Below are positions 26,601-34,857 of a stretch of 62,785 nucleotides of DNA, piece by piece (positions within the stretch are counted from its first letter, which is position 1; every line of letters begins with the position of its first letter). Source of the stretch: Novosphingobium capsulatum (GTDB taxonomy: Bacteria > Pseudomonadota > Alphaproteobacteria > Sphingomonadales > Sphingomonadaceae); assembly GCA_015661825.1 (NCBI GenBank), contig DQVI01000135.1:1-62785 (forward strand), in the 5' to 3' direction. Below the pieces are notes generated by a model. It saw only the letters and a list, made by a program, of their open reading frames with translations, searched no databases and was not told where the DNA came from. Position numbers and translations under genes: made by a program.

Positions 26601-27254
26601 GGCATCGGCAAAGCAGGCCGGATTGGTCGCCACGAGCGGCAGGTCGCGCGCATAGGCCAGCGCGATCAGGGCGTCTTCGGCGGCTTCCTCGGCCGCTTCG
26701 CCCCGGCGTGCCAGTTCGAGGTAGAGCCGGTCGGGGAACAGCGCCTGAAGCGTGTCGAGGTAGCTTTCCGCCGCGCTCTGCTGTTCGCCCGCGAGCAGGC
26801 GCACGAGCGCCCCCTCCCCGGCAGCCGTCAGGCAGATCAGGCCATCGGTATGGCCTTCGAGGTCGCTCAACAGGACATGGGGCGCATATTCGAGCGGGCG
26901 ATCGAGGTGGGCGCGGCTGACGAGGTGGCAGATATTGTCGTAGCCGCGCTCGTCCTGCGCATAGATCGCCAGCCAGTCGATGGTCGGCGCCTGCGGGCCA
27001 AAACCAGGCGCGCTCGCCCCCTCGCGCTGGGGGCGGGCAACGGCCAGCATCGTGCCCACCACCGGCTGCACGCCCGCGTCCTTGCAGGCCTTGGCAAAGG
27101 CGGCGCTGCCATAAAGACCGTTGCGGTCGGTGATCGCGATGGCCGGGAAGCCGCGCTTTTCCGCCGTCTTGGCAATCGCCTTGGGGTCGATGGCGCCATC
27201 GAGCATCGTGTAGGACGAGAAGACGCGCAGCGGAACGAAAGGTGCGAAGGCCAT
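23658..27254 (-). CDS. dnaE: DNA polymerase III subunit alpha
   Basis: The catalytic subunit of the replicative polymerase. The 1198-residue protein has the N-terminal PHP domain (LRVFSSYTMLDGAIDP, then AITDRNGLYG, residues about 8-50), the catalytic aspartates in the MPDFDIDFCE segment, the KIDGPGRGSGAGSL-like GPGRGSGAGSLVAWAL region before it, the tandem helix-hairpin-helix portion, and a C-terminal OB-fold region. Length and layout fit the main DnaE1, not the error-prone ImuC; no imuAB genes are next to it. In many Alphaproteobacteria dnaE lies just downstream of lolC/E-lolD; here the same order is kept, with four inserted genes. Confidence 0.95.
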   Translation of the reverse strand: MAFAPFVPLRVFSSYTMLDGAIDPKAIAKTAEKRGFPAIAITDRNGLYGSAAFAKACKDAGVQPVVGTMLAVARPQREGASAPGFGPQAPTIDWLAIYAQDERGYDNICHLVSRAHLDRPLEYAPHVLLSDLEGHTDGLICLTAAGEGALVRLLAGEQQSAAESYLDTLQALFPDRLYLELARRGEAAEEAAEDALIALAYARDLPLVATNPACFADAGFYDAHDAMLCIASSTHVDSTDRPRSSPQWWVKPMEVMAELFADVPEALANTLVVAQRTACIPPKRKPILPSLAGDKEGEARACAADSRTGLVARLLSYYPQAAHAELEQVLCMGPDAEPDPAQFPELAAAGAWEEVLDYRKRLEFEIAIINRMGFGGYFLIVADFIKWAKDHDIPVGPGRGSGAGSLVAWALTITDLDPIKLGLLFERFLNPERVSMPDFDIDFCETRRGEVIRYVQQKYGADHVAQIITFGKLKARAVLRDTGRILQMSYGQTDRLCKMVPNHPTDPWTLERALNGVMELKREYDRDPEVKRLIDLAMQLEGLPRNSSTHAAGVVIGDRPLAQLVPLYRDPRSDMPVTQFDMKHVEDAGLVKFDFLGLKTLSVLRKAVDLLGKRGITIDLSQLPLDDVEVYRLLQVGDTVGVFQLESEGMRRTLAAVKPTNFGDIIALVSLYRPGPMDNIPLFGRRKNGLESIEYPHDKLSGILSETYGIFVYQEQVMQAAQILAGYSLGDADLLRRAMGKKIQAEMDAQRLRFVAGCKEVSDIEAGKANELFDLIDKFAGYGFNKSHAAAYALLAYHTAWFKAHYPHEFFAASMCFDMHQSEKLNVFVDDMRRKGVALAGPDINASEAEFTVERTTDGHAVRYALAGLRNVGEKAMDAIVAEREANGPFATLDDLFKRIPAGSMNRRQLEALAAAGALDCLDTNRAKIIANAELLMAVTDEAVRTRTSGQGGLFGGDGHDQPATRLVETKPWSRADQMAAERENFGFYFAAHPVEEYRAVASANGARTYGSLMAGAGEGGGGRSGAVMAALVENVQKRKTKRGKDFIMADFSDSSGLFTASCFEESLVDDFVQWAREGTCVLLNVELDRPNADEPPRVTVRGGRPLSSVTNAARMHLTLDVGSVEAIRELALLLPRQEDAKGEVIARLRTGTGEAPRVRLGRNFKLDTDLIERLLPIEGLANVALTAKADSHLRLVK

Positions 27255-27331
27255 GGGCCCCAGATAGCATGGCCTTCGCGATTTTTTGAGGGGGCATAGC
27301 GCCCCTCATCAACAGATTGTCAGGCGCTCCC

Positions 27332-29164
27332 TTATCGCTGCGCGGCGATCCAGGCCTCGACGCGGGCTTCCAGCACGGACAGCGGCACCGAGCCCGCGCT
27401 CACCACCACGTCGTCGAACCCGCGCAAGTCGAACTTCTGGCCCAGCGCGGCCTGTGCCTTTGCGCGCAAGGCCATGATCTTGAGCATGCCGATCTTGTAG
27501 CCGGTCGCCTGCCCCGGCAGCGTGATGTAGCGGCGCACTTCCGAGCGGGCATCGTCGGACGGATAGTGGGCAACGTCGATCAGGTAGGCAACAGCCTGAT
27601 CCTCCGACCAGCCCTTGGCATGAAGGCCGGTATCGACCACCAGTCGCGCGGCGCGGAACAGTTCGTAGTCGAGCCGCTTGAGATCGGCCGCCGCATCGGG
27701 GAACGCCCCCATCTCGCTGCACAAGGCCTCGGCATAGAGCGCCCAGCCCTCGTTGAAGGCGACATAGCCATAGCCCTTGCGGAACAGCGGGGTGCCGGTC
27801 TGGCGGACCTGGATGTCGCCTTGCAGCAGGTGGCCGGGGATGCCCTCGTGGCACATCAGGCTGTAGACCCCGGCGTCGACATCCTTGGTGCCCAGCATGT
27901 GCAGGAAGACCTGCCCCGGACGCTTGCCATCGGGGCTGGCGAACTGGGCATGGGCCGCCCCGCCCGCCACTTCGCTGAACGAAGGCTCGCGCACGACTTG
28001 CGTGCCATAGGCGGGCAAGGCGTTGAAATAGCCGGGCAGAAGCTTGCGATTGGCCTCCACGATGGCATTGGCCCTGGCCAGACGCTGCGCGCGCAGTTCA
28101 TCGGTCCATGGGCGCGGCGGGTCCTTGGCCATGATGTCGGCGCGCAGCGCGGCAGCATCGGCAAAGCCCGCCTTCCTGGCCAGCGCGTCTTCGGCGGCGG
28201 CGATGCGGGTCACTTCGGACAGGCCGAGCGCGTGGATCTGCTGCGCGGTCATGTCGGTCGTGGTGTTGAGGCGCAGCGCCGTCTCGTACCAGGCCGCCCC
28301 GCCCGGCAGCGAGCCTGCGCCAACCACGCCCGAAGGCGCATGGGGCAGTTCGCCCTGTGCCCAGGCGATCACCGCGCGATAGGCCGGGGCGAGCGCGAGG
28401 ATCGCCGTGCGCGCCTGCGCGGAATAAGCCTTGCCGTCGCCTTCCGAAATCGTGCCTGCGGCCTGCGCCTTGGCAATCTTGGCCTGAATGTCGGCCCAGA
28501 GCGGCGAATCCGCACCGGTATCGAAGGGCGCGCCGGTGATCAGGCGCTGGCTGCCCGCGATCACCCGTTCGAGCTGAAAGCGCGGCGGGATCACGCCCTG
28601 CCGGGCAGAGTCCCTGCTCTGCGCGATGGCCGTATCCAGAACACCCGGCATCGCCCCCAGCCGTGCGACATAGCCGCGCAGTTCGGCCAGATCGTGGACC
28701 TGATGCGTGCTGATCAGGAAATTGGGCAGGCTGGCGTGGATCGAATAGAGGAACGAATAGAACGGCGGCTGATAGGCGCGGAAGCGATACTGCTGCTCGG
28801 CGCGGTCGAGTTCGAGGGCCCAGATGTCATAATTGATGCGCCCCTCGGGCGAGAGGCGGTCGCGCACGAAAGTCGCCTTCATCCGTGCCACGCTGGCCCG
28901 CCGCCATTCGAGCCGCTTGAGCTGGGCCGCGTCGCTGATGTCGTCGAGACGGTCGATCCCCTGCCCGAGGCCCAGCCGGGTCGCCAGTTGCGGGCGCATC
29001 GCCAGCTCGGCGTCGAATTCGGCGTTGAGGAAGGCGGTCAGACGCGCGTCCTCGCCCTGTGCCGGCGCAGCAGCAGGAGCCGGGGCCTTGGCCAGAACAG
29101 GCGAAAACGGCACCGCCAGCGCAAGCGCACTGGCGGCCAGCGCCATGTGAATCGTCTTTGTCAT
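27332..29164 (-). CDS. DUF885 family secreted metallopeptidase-like protein
   Basis: A 610-residue exported protein of the DUF885 family. The ATG at 29164 has GAGGG upstream and begins a Sec signal peptide (MTKTIHMALAASALALAVPF, cleavage near VLA-KA). The zinc motif HEGIPGH (439-445) followed by FNEGWALYAE (E472) has the HExxxxH..E spacing seen in this gluzincin-like family. It is predicted to hydrolyse peptides in the periplasm, but no substrate is known to me. It lies between dnaE and the glutathione peroxidase gene on the same strand. Confidence 0.88.
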   Translation of the reverse strand: MTKTIHMALAASALALAVPFSPVLAKAPAPAAAPAQGEDARLTAFLNAEFDAELAMRPQLATRLGLGQGIDRLDDISDAAQLKRLEWRRASVARMKATFVRDRLSPEGRINYDIWALELDRAEQQYRFRAYQPPFYSFLYSIHASLPNFLISTHQVHDLAELRGYVARLGAMPGVLDTAIAQSRDSARQGVIPPRFQLERVIAGSQRLITGAPFDTGADSPLWADIQAKIAKAQAAGTISEGDGKAYSAQARTAILALAPAYRAVIAWAQGELPHAPSGVVGAGSLPGGAAWYETALRLNTTTDMTAQQIHALGLSEVTRIAAAEDALARKAGFADAAALRADIMAKDPPRPWTDELRAQRLARANAIVEANRKLLPGYFNALPAYGTQVVREPSFSEVAGGAAHAQFASPDGKRPGQVFLHMLGTKDVDAGVYSLMCHEGIPGHLLQGDIQVRQTGTPLFRKGYGYVAFNEGWALYAEALCSEMGAFPDAAADLKRLDYELFRAARLVVDTGLHAKGWSEDQAVAYLIDVAHYPSDDARSEVRRYITLPGQATGYKIGMLKIMALRAKAQAALGQKFDLRGFDDVVVSAGSVPLSVLEARVEAWIAAQR

Positions 29165-29260
29165 CAACAGTCCCTCATGAAAACAAGCGGTTCGCTTGCG
29201 CGAAGGTCTGCCAAACATGGCGATATGTTACAACGGAAACCGTCGGCTGCTCCCGAACAA

Positions 29261-29280
29261 TCCGAAACGACAGTTTCGGA
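29261..29280. repeat. Short palindrome, first copy of the TCCGAAAC hairpin
   Basis: A perfect 8-bp stem TCCGAAAC/GTTTCGGA with a GACA loop sits just past the 3' end of the glutathione peroxidase gene. The same stem, extended to 10 bp, recurs at 30037-30060 on the other side of that gene. Confidence 0.7.
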
Positions 29281-29288
29281 TCAAACCC

Positions 29289-29783
29289 TTACAACAGCGC
29301 GAGAATGTCCTGTTGAAGCATGTGCGGGGGCGCCTTGGGGGCATAGCGGCGCACCACGCGCCCTTGCCGGTCGACGAGGAACTTGGTGAAGTTCCACTTG
29401 ATCGAGCGGGTCAGCAAGATCCCCCGCGCGCCCGACTTGAGCCACTCGTAAAGCGGCGCGGCCTGGGGCCCGTTGACATCGATCTTGTCCATGAGCGGAA
29501 AGCTCAGGCCGAAGTTGACCTTGCAGAAGCTTTCGATCTCGGCGGCGCTGCCGGGCTCCTGCCCGCCGAACTGGTTGCACGGAAACGCCAGAATCTCGAA
29601 CCCGCGCGGGCCCATCTCGCGCCAGAGCGCCTCAAGGCCTTCGTATTGCGGGGTATAGCCACACTTGGAGGCCGTGTTCACCACCAGCACGACTTTGCCC
29701 AGCTTGTCGGCCAGGCTCACTTCCTGGCCACCGGGCAGGCGCGCGGTGAAATCGGCAATCGTGTGCGCGGTCTTGGCGGTCAT
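29289..29783 (-). CDS. Glutathione peroxidase family (thiol peroxidase)
   Basis: A 164-residue thioredoxin-fold peroxidase that reduces hydroperoxides. The peroxidatic residue is Cys41 in NTASKCGYTPQY (Cys, not selenocysteine). The Gln of FPCNQFGGQEPG and the Trp of KWNFTKFLVD complete the usual catalytic set. A Cys in the FPCNQ segment could be the resolving residue, in which case thioredoxin may be the true reductant. The ATG at 29783 begins the mature-looking MTAKTAHTIADF; no signal peptide. The gene is flanked by copies of the same palindromic repeat. Confidence 0.94.
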   Translation of the reverse strand: MTAKTAHTIADFTARLPGGQEVSLADKLGKVVLVVNTASKCGYTPQYEGLEALWREMGPRGFEILAFPCNQFGGQEPGSAAEIESFCKVNFGLSFPLMDKIDVNGPQAAPLYEWLKSGARGILLTRSIKWNFTKFLVDRQGRVVRRYAPKAPPHMLQQDILALL

Positions 29784-30120
29784 GCTGCGTCTCCGGATGG
29801 AGCCGTACTGCCGCCCCATCTCGATGGCCTGCTGCCACGACGCGAAACAGGGATCAACCGTGCATCCATGCCCCGGCCATGCCCTGACGGCGGTTTTCGT
29901 CAGAAATCCGCAAAAACGAGCGAGCCCGGATCAGGAGATCCGGCAGGCTGGCCGCCACGGCAAGGAACGATGCCACCCTCGGCATCGCTCCGGCCTGCCA
30001 TGGCGGCACGCTCCAGCCGTTTTTACCCTGGCTCCTGATCCGAAACCATCGTTTCGGATCGTTGGGCACCGGGCCGGTGCCCAACCGAAATTCGCCTTTT
30101 CGCGAATTTCGGACAGACGA
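29784..30120. repeat. Hairpin-dense intergenic region
   Basis: No coding frame is supported in these 337 nt. The second half is a run of perfect inverted repeats: CCGGATC/GATCCGG (29926-29943); GGCAGGC/GCCTGCC (29942-29999) enclosing CGATGCC/GGCATCG (29968-29987); GATCCGAAAC/GTTTCGGATC (30037-30060); GTTGGGCACC/GGTGCCCAAC (30061-30085); CCGAAATTCGC/GCGAATTTCGG (30085-30112). An outer pair CGGATCAGGAG (29927-29937) with CTCCTGATCCG (30032-30042) can enclose part of it. The last three stems are directly adjacent. It may be a REP-type cluster or a structured RNA. Confidence 0.7.
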
Positions 30121-30387
30121 TCAGAGAGGATAGTCCTCGCGTCCGTAGAGTTCGAGGGCCTCTTCGGGGCCATAGTTGCGATCGCCGGACCGCTCGATCA
30201 CCAGATCGGCGCGGTCGGCCTCGGGCATGCGCGCGAGCAGGCCGACCATCTGGGCAAAGCTGCCGGAATGGAGCGCGGCAAAGCCATGCAGCAGGCCGCC
30301 AGCAGCCTCCCGCGTGACGATGGTGGCGTGAACATTCCAGAAATCCTGGCCCTGATCATGCGCTTCAGCGCGAATGGTGGTATTCAT
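30121..30387 (-). CDS. Small hypothetical protein (88 aa)
   Basis: An 88-residue cytosolic protein starting at the ATG at 30387, preceded by a good AAGGAGGG site. It has no signal peptide or membrane segment and reads as alternating helix and strand with acidic C-terminal half (ERSGDRNYGPEEALELYGRED). I do not recognise a family. It sits between lolD and the hairpin cluster on the same strand as its neighbours; function unknown. Confidence 0.65.
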   Translation of the reverse strand: MNTTIRAEAHDQGQDFWNVHATIVTREAAGGLLHGFAALHSGSFAQMVGLLARMPEADRADLVIERSGDRNYGPEEALELYGREDYPL

Positions 30388-30528
30388 CAGACAAACCCTC
30401 CTTGGGCTCCCTTTCCGGGTGATTGAATCAACGCATGGAGCCTTCACAGGTTTCCGCGCGAATCATCAAACGAGAGCCATTTTGGCGCATATTACGTAGC
30501 AACGCGCTCTTCCAGAACGTGCTTTATT

Positions 30529-31203
30529 TTATACGAGCACACCGTCCTGCAAACGCATCACCCGGTCCATGCGAAATGCCAGACGTTCGTTGTGGGTGGC
30601 CACCAGCGCCGCACTGCCCTCGCCGCGCACGAGCTTGAGAAATTCGTCGAGCACGCGGTCGGCAGTCGCCTCGTCGAGGTTGCCGGTCGGCTCGTCCGCC
30701 AGCACCAGTGCGGGGCGATTGGCCAGCGCGCGGGCCACGGCCACGCGCTGCTGCTCGCCGCCCGAAAGCTGGCTGGGGCGATGGTCGAGGCGGTGGCCAA
30801 GGCCGAGCGCGGTGAGCAGTTCGCTTGCCCGCGCACGGGCCTCGCCCTCGCGGCGACCGGCCACGAGTTGGGGCAAAATGACATTCTCGGTCGCGTTGAA
30901 ATCGGGCAGGAGATGGTGGAACTGGTAGACGAAGCCCAGATGGTCGCGGCGCAGCGCAGTGCGCGCGTCTGCCCCCAGCGCCGCCGCATCGGTGCCCGCG
31001 ATCTCGATCACCCCCTCGAAGCCGCCTTCGAGCAGGCCCACGGCCTGAAGCATCGTCGACTTGCCCGAGCCCGAGGGCCCGAGCAGCGCGACGATCTCGC
31101 CGGGGCGGATTTCCAGATTGACCCCGCGCAGGACGTCGATGCGCACGCCGCCCTGTTCGAAGCTGCGGCGAAGGTTCTTCAGGTGGACGACAGGTTCATT
31201 CAT
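30529..31203 (-). CDS. lolD: Lipoprotein-releasing ABC transporter ATPase LolD
   Basis: The ATPase that powers extraction of lipoproteins from the inner membrane for delivery to the outer membrane. The 224-residue protein has Walker A GPSGSGKS (42-49), the signature [15 protein letters not shown], Walker [13 protein letters not shown] and the switch His in VATHN. Length and the NLRRSF...[11 protein letters not shown] start match LolD. It overlaps the end of the permease gene by 8 nt, a sign of one operon and one complex. Confidence 0.95.
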   Translation of the reverse strand: MNEPVVHLKNLRRSFEQGGVRIDVLRGVNLEIRPGEIVALLGPSGSGKSTMLQAVGLLEGGFEGVIEIAGTDAAALGADARTALRRDHLGFVYQFHHLLPDFNATENVILPQLVAGRREGEARARASELLTALGLGHRLDHRPSQLSGGEQQRVAVARALANRPALVLADEPTGNLDEATADRVLDEFLKLVRGEGSAALVATHNERLAFRMDRVMRLQDGVLV

Positions 31204-32437
31204 AACGGAGCACCTGCACCGGATCGGTGCTTGCCGCCTTGAAGGCGGGATAGAGCGTGGCCAGGAAGCTGAGGACCAGCGCCATGACCGCGATCACGGT
31301 GATTTCGACCGGATCGCTGCGGCTGGGCAGTTCGGTAAGGAAGCGGATCGAGGGGTCCCACAGGTTCTGTCCGGTCAGGATCTCGACCAGATGGACGATC
31401 GGCTGGCGGAAATAGAGGAAGACGAAGCCCAGCACGAGGCCCACCGCCGTCCCCATCGCGCCGATCACGAAGCCGATGGTCATGAAGATCTTGAGCAGGC
31501 TGGTTCGCGAGGCGCCCATCGTGCGCAGGATCGCGATGTCGCGCGTCTTGGCGCGCACGAGCATGATCAGCGAGGAGAGGATGTTGAACACGGCCACCAG
31601 CACGATGATCGAAAGCACCACGAACATCGCCACCCGCTCGACCGCGAGGGCCTCGAACAGGCTGGCATTGAGGGTCTTCCAGTCGGTGATCACCGCGCGG
31701 CCTTCCAGCGCCTTTTTCAGCGGGGCGAGCGTCTGCCCCACGGTGTCCGGGTCGGTCGTCGTCACCTCGATCATGCCGATGGAATCCCCGGTCAGCAGCA
31801 GGGTCTGCGCATCGGGAATGGGCATGACGACGAAGGCATTGTCATAGTCGTAAACGCCGATCTCGAATATCGCGGCAACCTTGTAGGCGACCTGACGCGG
31901 CACGGTGCCGAACGGGGTCGACCGCCCCGCCGGATTGATGATGGTGATCGTGTCGCCCACTTGCGCGCCCAGGCTTTCGGCCAGCCGCGAGCCGATGGCG
32001 ACCGCATCGTTGCCCGGTTGCAGCGCGGACAAGGAACCGCTCTTGAGCTTGTCGGACAGGCGGTTGATGTCCGTGGGGGTATTGCCGCGCACGAGGATCG
32101 CCTCGACCCGGCCATTGAAGCTCGCGAGCAGGGGCTGCTCGATCAGGGGCGAGGCGCGGGTGACGCCGGGGGTCTTTTCGAGACGGGCGAGAATATCCTG
32201 CCAGTCGTCGAGCCGCCCGCCATAGGCCTGCACCACCGCATGGCCGTTGAGCCCCACGATCTTGTCGAGCAGTTCGGCGCGAAAGCCGTTCATCACGCTC
32301 ATCACGATGACCAGCGCGGCCACGCCCAGCATGACCGCCACGAGGCTGATCCCGGCGACCATGGCGATAAAGGCCTCCCCCCGCCCCGGCAGCATGTAAC
32401 GCTTGGCGATGGTCCATTCGAATGGCGAGAGGATCAA
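31196..32437 (-). CDS. Lipoprotein-releasing ABC transporter permease (LolC/LolE family)
   Basis: A 413-residue inner-membrane permease with the MacB-like layout: an N-terminal span ([23 protein letters not shown], about 27-50), a large periplasmic domain (about 50-270), and three C-terminal spans. The family opening [20 protein letters not shown] supports the TTG start at 32437. A single permease with LolD is the alphaproteobacterial arrangement, so it probably forms a homodimer rather than LolC plus LolE. The neighbours, lolD then dnaE further on, follow a widespread order. Confidence 0.92.
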   Translation of the reverse strand: MILSPFEWTIAKRYMLPGRGEAFIAMVAGISLVAVMLGVAALVIVMSVMNGFRAELLDKIVGLNGHAVVQAYGGRLDDWQDILARLEKTPGVTRASPLIEQPLLASFNGRVEAILVRGNTPTDINRLSDKLKSGSLSALQPGNDAVAIGSRLAESLGAQVGDTITIINPAGRSTPFGTVPRQVAYKVAAIFEIGVYDYDNAFVVMPIPDAQTLLLTGDSIGMIEVTTTDPDTVGQTLAPLKKALEGRAVITDWKTLNASLFEALAVERVAMFVVLSIIVLVAVFNILSSLIMLVRAKTRDIAILRTMGASRTSLLKIFMTIGFVIGAMGTAVGLVLGFVFLYFRQPIVHLVEILTGQNLWDPSIRFLTELPSRSDPVEITVIAVMALVLSFLATLYPAFKAASTDPVQVLRYE

Positions 32438-32478
32438 GTGGAGAGCACTTTCGATACGGGAAGAAGGCTGGCGAGAGG

Positions 32479-32504
32479 CAAAACCGGCTGGAAAAACCAG
32501 CTGG
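32479..32504 (-). terminator. Possible terminator between the GGDEF gene and the lol operon
   Basis: On the minus strand an imperfect 8-bp stem (32497-32504 with 32484-32491, one mismatch) with a T5 loop is followed by TTTTGC. It would insulate the lol operon from the cyclase gene upstream. Confidence 0.4.
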
Positions 32505-32613
32505 CCCGCCCCGCTTTAGGACGGCCCCGCCAGCGGGGCAAGACGCCTCACCCCGCCGCGCGCCCAATGCGCCGCGCGGCAAAGAGTTCCCGGACATCCC
32601 GCTAGGTAAGCTC

Positions 32614-34575
32614 TTACGCCGCCACGCGCAGGCGGGCGCGCCCCTCGCTCTTGGCGCGATAGAGCGCCGTATCGGCCGCAGCCAGCGCCAGATCGGTACA
32701 CCCCGCAACGGCGGCCAGCCCCATGCTCACCGTGATCCGCACGATGCCCTGCGGCGTCTCGACCCCCATTCCGGCAACGGCGGCGGCCAGACGGCGACAC
32801 ACCACCTGTGCGCCTTCGATATCGGTATCGGGCATCAGCAGCGCGAATTCCTCGCCCCCGATCCGCGCGAGGATATCGCTGGCCCGCACGACAGCCTGCG
32901 CAGTCCGCCCGAAGACCTCCAGCACCTCGTCGCCCACGCCGTGCCCGTAACGGTCATTGACCTGCTTGAAGAAGTCGATGTCGATCAGCGCGAGGGTCGT
33001 GGGCGCCCCGTCGTTTTCAGCCGCTTCGAGGCGCCCGGCCATGTCGAAGAAGGCGCGACGGTTGGGAATGCCGGTCAAGGGATCGGTCATCGCCGCATGG
33101 GCCAGATCTTCCTCGATCCGCTTGCGCGAGGCAATATCGCGGGTGACGCTGACCAGCCCCTCGACATGGCCCTCTTCGTCGGCGATGCCCCGGAAATGGG
33201 TTTCCAGCCAGTGCGGATCGCCTGACTTGCAGCGCCCCAGATATTCGACCGCGACCGGGTGCCCCGGCCTTGCGATGGCCGCCTGCCAGGCCCCGGCCAC
33301 GGCCTCGTGATAGGCGGGCATGACGATGCGCGACAACGGGGCGCCGGCCAGTTCGCCCGGCGCATGGCCGGTAAGCCGGGCAATGGCGGGCGAGGCATAG
33401 CGCACGTCGCCCTCGCACCCCAGATGCATGATCACGTCGCTGGCATGGTCGGAGAGCAGCCGGTAGTGCGCCTCGCTGCGCGCCAGTTCGTGCAGGCGCT
33501 GCTGCCGCCGCTCCCGCTCGGCCACGAGCGGCAGGACCGACAGCGCGACAACCGCCAGATAGAGTTGCAGGAACTGCATATGGCCGCCCACGATGCCCAG
33601 CTCGCCGTGAACCGGTGTCATCAGGGCGATCGGTCCATAGCCATGGAGGGTCATGAACCCGCCGACCGTCGCCAGAATCATCGGCAGCGCCAGCGCGACC
33701 AGCGCATTGGCCCATGTTGCCGAGAACAGCACCAGCAGGAGCGGAAACAGCAACAAGGGTCGGGCGGGCTGGGCAAAGACCGCCGTGGCCAGCGCAACCG
33801 TCGCGGTGATCAGCAAGGCCGCCCGCAGTCCGCGTCCCTCGTCGAACAGCGGCTGCCCCTTGCGAAGCTTGCACGCCAGCATTGCAAAAGGCGGCAGCAC
33901 CAGCAGCATCCCGAGCGAATGGCCGACCATCCATGTTCCGAAATTGGGCCCGAAGGCCAGCCCGGACAGCTTCACCACGACCCCCGCCCCGATCAGGGCT
34001 CCGGCCAGCGGCACCATCAGCCCGATCCCCAGACCATAGCCGAGCATCCAGCAGATCATCCGCGAAGGCCAGTACTGCACGGTCAGATGGCGGACCAGCA
34101 GCGCGGCAACCGCGCTTTCAGCCAGATTGACCAGGGCCAGCGCGGGCGCCGGTGCCCATCCCAGACCAAAGCAGCCGGTCACCAGAAAACTCGCCAACCC
34201 TGCGGCCACGAGCGTTGCATGCCATTTGCGCACCGGCAGCACATGAAGCCGCGCGGCCAGCATGGCATTGGCGCCCCAGACCATCGCGACACCGCCGTTG
34301 GAGCGGCTGTACTCCACCGAGAGCATGGCACAGGCAAAATAGGCCAGCCCGACAAGGGCCGCTCCGATCACGCCACCGCCGGTGCCTTCAGGGTAAATTT
34401 CGCGGAAGCCAGTGTCCTGCGCCCCGCTGTCGCGACCCGCAAGGCCCCGGCCTGCGTGCCCGTAAAACCCGGTGCCCGCCTTCGTCCGATCCCCCGGCGC
34501 GCCCCCGCCAACAGCGGCGAACCGCCACGAAGGACGGCGAAAGGAGGCAGGAGAGGCTGGCGGCGCAGCGGACAT
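32614..34575 (-). CDS. MASE1-PAS-GGDEF diguanylate cyclase
   Basis: A 653-residue membrane sensor that should make cyclic di-GMP from two GTP. An N-terminal MASE1-type region (about 60-350) has roughly eight hydrophobic spans; a PAS domain follows (about 365-480, with HYRLLSDHASDVI and a PAC-like SVTRDIASRKRIEEDL end), then a GGDEF domain with TDPLTGIPNRRAF, RYGHGVGDEVL and the active GGEEF at 573-577. The inhibitory I-site RASD (564-567) is intact five residues before it, so product feedback is likely. The ATG at 34575 is chosen; the frame is open to 34659. No EAL domain. The PilZ protein at 37269 is a possible partner. Confidence 0.9.
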   Translation of the reverse strand: MSAAPPASPASFRRPSWRFAAVGGGAPGDRTKAGTGFYGHAGRGLAGRDSGAQDTGFREIYPEGTGGGVIGAALVGLAYFACAMLSVEYSRSNGGVAMVWGANAMLAARLHVLPVRKWHATLVAAGLASFLVTGCFGLGWAPAPALALVNLAESAVAALLVRHLTVQYWPSRMICWMLGYGLGIGLMVPLAGALIGAGVVVKLSGLAFGPNFGTWMVGHSLGMLLVLPPFAMLACKLRKGQPLFDEGRGLRAALLITATVALATAVFAQPARPLLLFPLLLVLFSATWANALVALALPMILATVGGFMTLHGYGPIALMTPVHGELGIVGGHMQFLQLYLAVVALSVLPLVAERERRQQRLHELARSEAHYRLLSDHASDVIMHLGCEGDVRYASPAIARLTGHAPGELAGAPLSRIVMPAYHEAVAGAWQAAIARPGHPVAVEYLGRCKSGDPHWLETHFRGIADEEGHVEGLVSVTRDIASRKRIEEDLAHAAMTDPLTGIPNRRAFFDMAGRLEAAENDGAPTTLALIDIDFFKQVNDRYGHGVGDEVLEVFGRTAQAVVRASDILARIGGEEFALLMPDTDIEGAQVVCRRLAAAVAGMGVETPQGIVRITVSMGLAAVAGCTDLALAAADTALYRAKSEGRARLRVAA

Positions 34576-34857
34576 GGCCGGAAGCCTTGCCGCATGACTG
34601 GTTAATTTCGACCTAAGGACAACCACGTTGGCTAAATATTGTCCGCCATGCCATGCCACGCGGGCACAACCATCCCCGGACTGTCACCAAATCGTTGCGC
34701 AAGGGCAATATTTCCCCGTCCAATGGGGCCTTTGGCCAATCCGGGACGCCGCAGGCCTTGCCTTTGGCGGCAAACCTCGCCACATGGGCGCCGTTGCTCG
34801 CCCCCCCGAGACATCCGGCTCGGGCGCGAGTCTTTGGCGCGGGCGCTTGCGAGACAC

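Noticed and set aside
23658-27254. dnaE as the error-prone ImuC/DnaE2 polymerase
   Set aside because: The length of 1198 residues, the lol-dnaE neighbourhood and the absence of imuA and imuB fit the replicative DnaE1.
27277-27309. Inverted repeat GAGGGG/CCCCTC between the dnaE start and the DUF885 end as a terminator
   Set aside because: The T-run lies on the wrong side of the stem for either strand to form an intrinsic terminator.
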